A stretch of DNA of 9,076 bases from Actinomycetes bacterium (GTDB taxonomy: Bacteria; Actinomycetota; Actinomycetes; Actinomycetales; Cellulomonadaceae), in the NCBI GenBank assembly GCA_023432565.1, contig JAEYUL010000092.1:1-9076 (forward strand). Reading direction: 5' to 3'. This document shows positions 5,529-9,076 of the stretch, in pieces; position 1 is the stretch's first letter, and the number at the start of each line of letters is the position of its first letter. Position numbers and translations under genes: made by a program. The notes under the pieces were generated by a model that saw only the letters and a program-made list of their open reading frames with translations, was not told where the DNA came from and searched no databases.

Positions 5529-6041
5529 ATGGCGCAGCTTCTGCACTCGTACTCGGTGGACCTGACCTGGACCGGCGCGGGCGACCAGGGGACGTCGACG
5601 TACACGTCCTACGGTCGCAACCACGAGCTCACGTCGGGCGACAAGCTCCCCCTGCCAGGCACGTCCGACCCCGCGTTCCGTGGGGACCCGGCGCGGTGGT
5701 CACCCGAGGACCTCATGGTGGGGGCCCTCGCGCAGTGCCACATGCTCTGGTTCCTGCACCTGGCGGCGAAGACGGGCGTCGTGGTCGTCGGGTACGACGA
5801 CGCCGCCACGGGCACCATGCGGATCGAGTCCGCCGGGCACGGCCAGTTCACCGAGGTGGTGCTGCGGCCACGCGTCGTCGCGCGCAACCACGTGCTGGCC
5901 GACGGCCGTCCCGTCGACGACGCCTTGCTCGGGGACCTGCACCACCGTGCGAGCGAGCACTGCTTCATCGCCCGCTCGGTCAACTTCACGGTGCGTCACG
6001 AGCCGGTGCCGGTCGTGTTCGAACAGGTGCCGCAGGACTAG
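5529..6041 (+). CDS. OsmC-family peroxiredoxin, SACOL1771-like subgroup
   Basis: A 170-residue cytoplasmic OsmC/Ohr-superfamily protein, a normal length for the family. Members reduce organic or inorganic peroxides with a pair of cysteines. Cys70 in the SPEDLMVGALAQCHMLWFLH stretch (58-77) and Cys145 in SEHCFIARSVNF (142-153) are the conserved peroxidatic and resolving positions. The CHMLWFLH motif, the GTSTYTSYGRNHEL segment (21-34) and the SDPAFRGDPARWSPEDL segment point to the SACOL1771-type subgroup rather than classical OsmC or Ohr. Its substrate and reductant are not known to me. It is the only plus-strand gene in the window, divergent from uvrC across 77 bp and convergent with uvrA. 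No MarR-type regulator such as OhrR is adjacent. The ATG at 5529 is supported by the -10 at 5517-5522. Confidence 0.92.
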   Translation: MAQLLHSYSVDLTWTGAGDQGTSTYTSYGRNHELTSGDKLPLPGTSDPAFRGDPARWSPEDLMVGALAQCHMLWFLHLAAKTGVVVVGYDDAATGTMRIESAGHGQFTEVVLRPRVVARNHVLADGRPVDDALLGDLHHRASEHCFIARSVNFTVRHEPVPVVFEQVPQD

Positions 6042-6099
6042 CGGCCAGCAGCGCCCCCGATCGCACGACCCCCGCCGGTCACCGCAGGGACTCGCGGTC

Positions 6100-6132
6100 C
6101 GCCGTGGCCGGCCCCTGCGGCCGACCACGGCG
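6100..6132. terminator. Strong hairpin between convergent osmC-like gene and uvrA, probable bidirectional terminator
   Basis: CGCCGTGG at 6100-6107 pairs perfectly with CCACGGCG at 6125-6132. The interior (CCG at 6108-6110 with CGG at 6118-6120) extends it around a seven-base loop with a four-base bulge. A smaller hairpin, ACCGC 6081-6085 with GCGGT 6094-6098, lies beside it. The 120-bp gap separates two genes that converge, so one structure could end both transcripts. Neither side has a U-tract. The rest of the gap holds no recognisable gene. Confidence 0.5.
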
Positions 6133-6161
6133 ACGCCCTCGCTCCTGCGTGAGCCCGACCC

Positions 6162-9035
<2,874 letters not shown>

Positions 9036-9042
9036 GGCGTGC

Positions 9043-9048
9043 AGTCTA
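9043..9048 (-). promoter_or_regulatory. -10 element for uvrA, placed for a leaderless transcript
   Basis: TAGACT on the minus strand (9048..9043) fits TANNNT and is followed by seven bases and then the GTG at 9035, so the transcript would start at or one base before the start codon. A weak -35 match, GTGCGA at 9071..9066, lies 17 bases upstream. The window ends at 9076, so any upstream SOS operator cannot be examined. Confidence 0.5.
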
Positions 9049-9076
9049 CGTTCCACCTCCGACATTCGCACACCCG

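Noticed and set aside
3589..5565. Long plus-strand open frame of 658 codons opposite uvrC
   Set aside because: It is antisense to a full-length UvrC with all catalytic residues intact, and runs into the real osmC-like gene in another frame. No recognisable domain.
6016..6025. Palindrome TGTTCGAACA as a possible LexA box
   Set aside because: The half-sites are in the order GTTC-GAAC, the opposite of the GAAC-N4-GTTC consensus, and it lies within the end of the osmC-like coding sequence, with no promoter nearby.

Overview
The window is chromosomal DNA from a high-GC actinobacterium. The protein sequences resemble those of Micrococcales such as Cellulomonas, but that family-level placement is an inference from recalled homologues. 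Five core genes (uvrA, uvrC, rapZ, yvcK, whiA) and the first 17 codons of gap run leftwards on the minus strand. One small gene, an OsmC-family peroxiredoxin, runs rightwards between uvrC and uvrA. I see no mobile element, CRISPR array, tRNA, rRNA or phage gene, and no strong candidate for a new defence or metabolic system. This is ordinary core genome, and its interest lies mainly in the regulatory DNA.

Layout from right to left, in the direction of most transcription: uvrA (9035 to 6162), the damage-recognition ATPase of nucleotide excision repair; a 120-bp convergent gap with a strong hairpin; osmC-like (5529 to 6041, plus strand); a 77-bp divergent promoter region; then the tightly packed cluster uvrC-rapZ-yvcK-whiA. 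In this cluster uvrC/rapZ overlap by ATGA and rapZ/yvcK by GTGA, and whiA follows yvcK after 45 bp. A hairpin directly after whiA probably ends the operon. A 278-bp region then carries signals for gap, whose coding sequence leaves the window at the left edge.

The genes join two themes. UvrA and UvrC belong to the UvrABC excision nuclease, with UvrB outside the window. RapZ, YvcK and WhiA form the conserved Gram-positive trio linked to cell-envelope precursor and carbon control and, for WhiA, to cell division and (in Streptomyces) sporulation. It lies just upstream of the glycolytic gap operon. Gene order uvrC-rapZ-yvcK-whiA-gap is the standard actinobacterial arrangement.

The most notable regulatory pattern is that uvrA, uvrC and the osmC-like gene each have a TANNNT -10 element ending 6 to 7 bases before the start codon, as expected for leaderless transcripts. 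By contrast gap appears to have a leader of about 170 nt, with a perfect 8-bp hairpin abutting its Shine-Dalgarno sequence.
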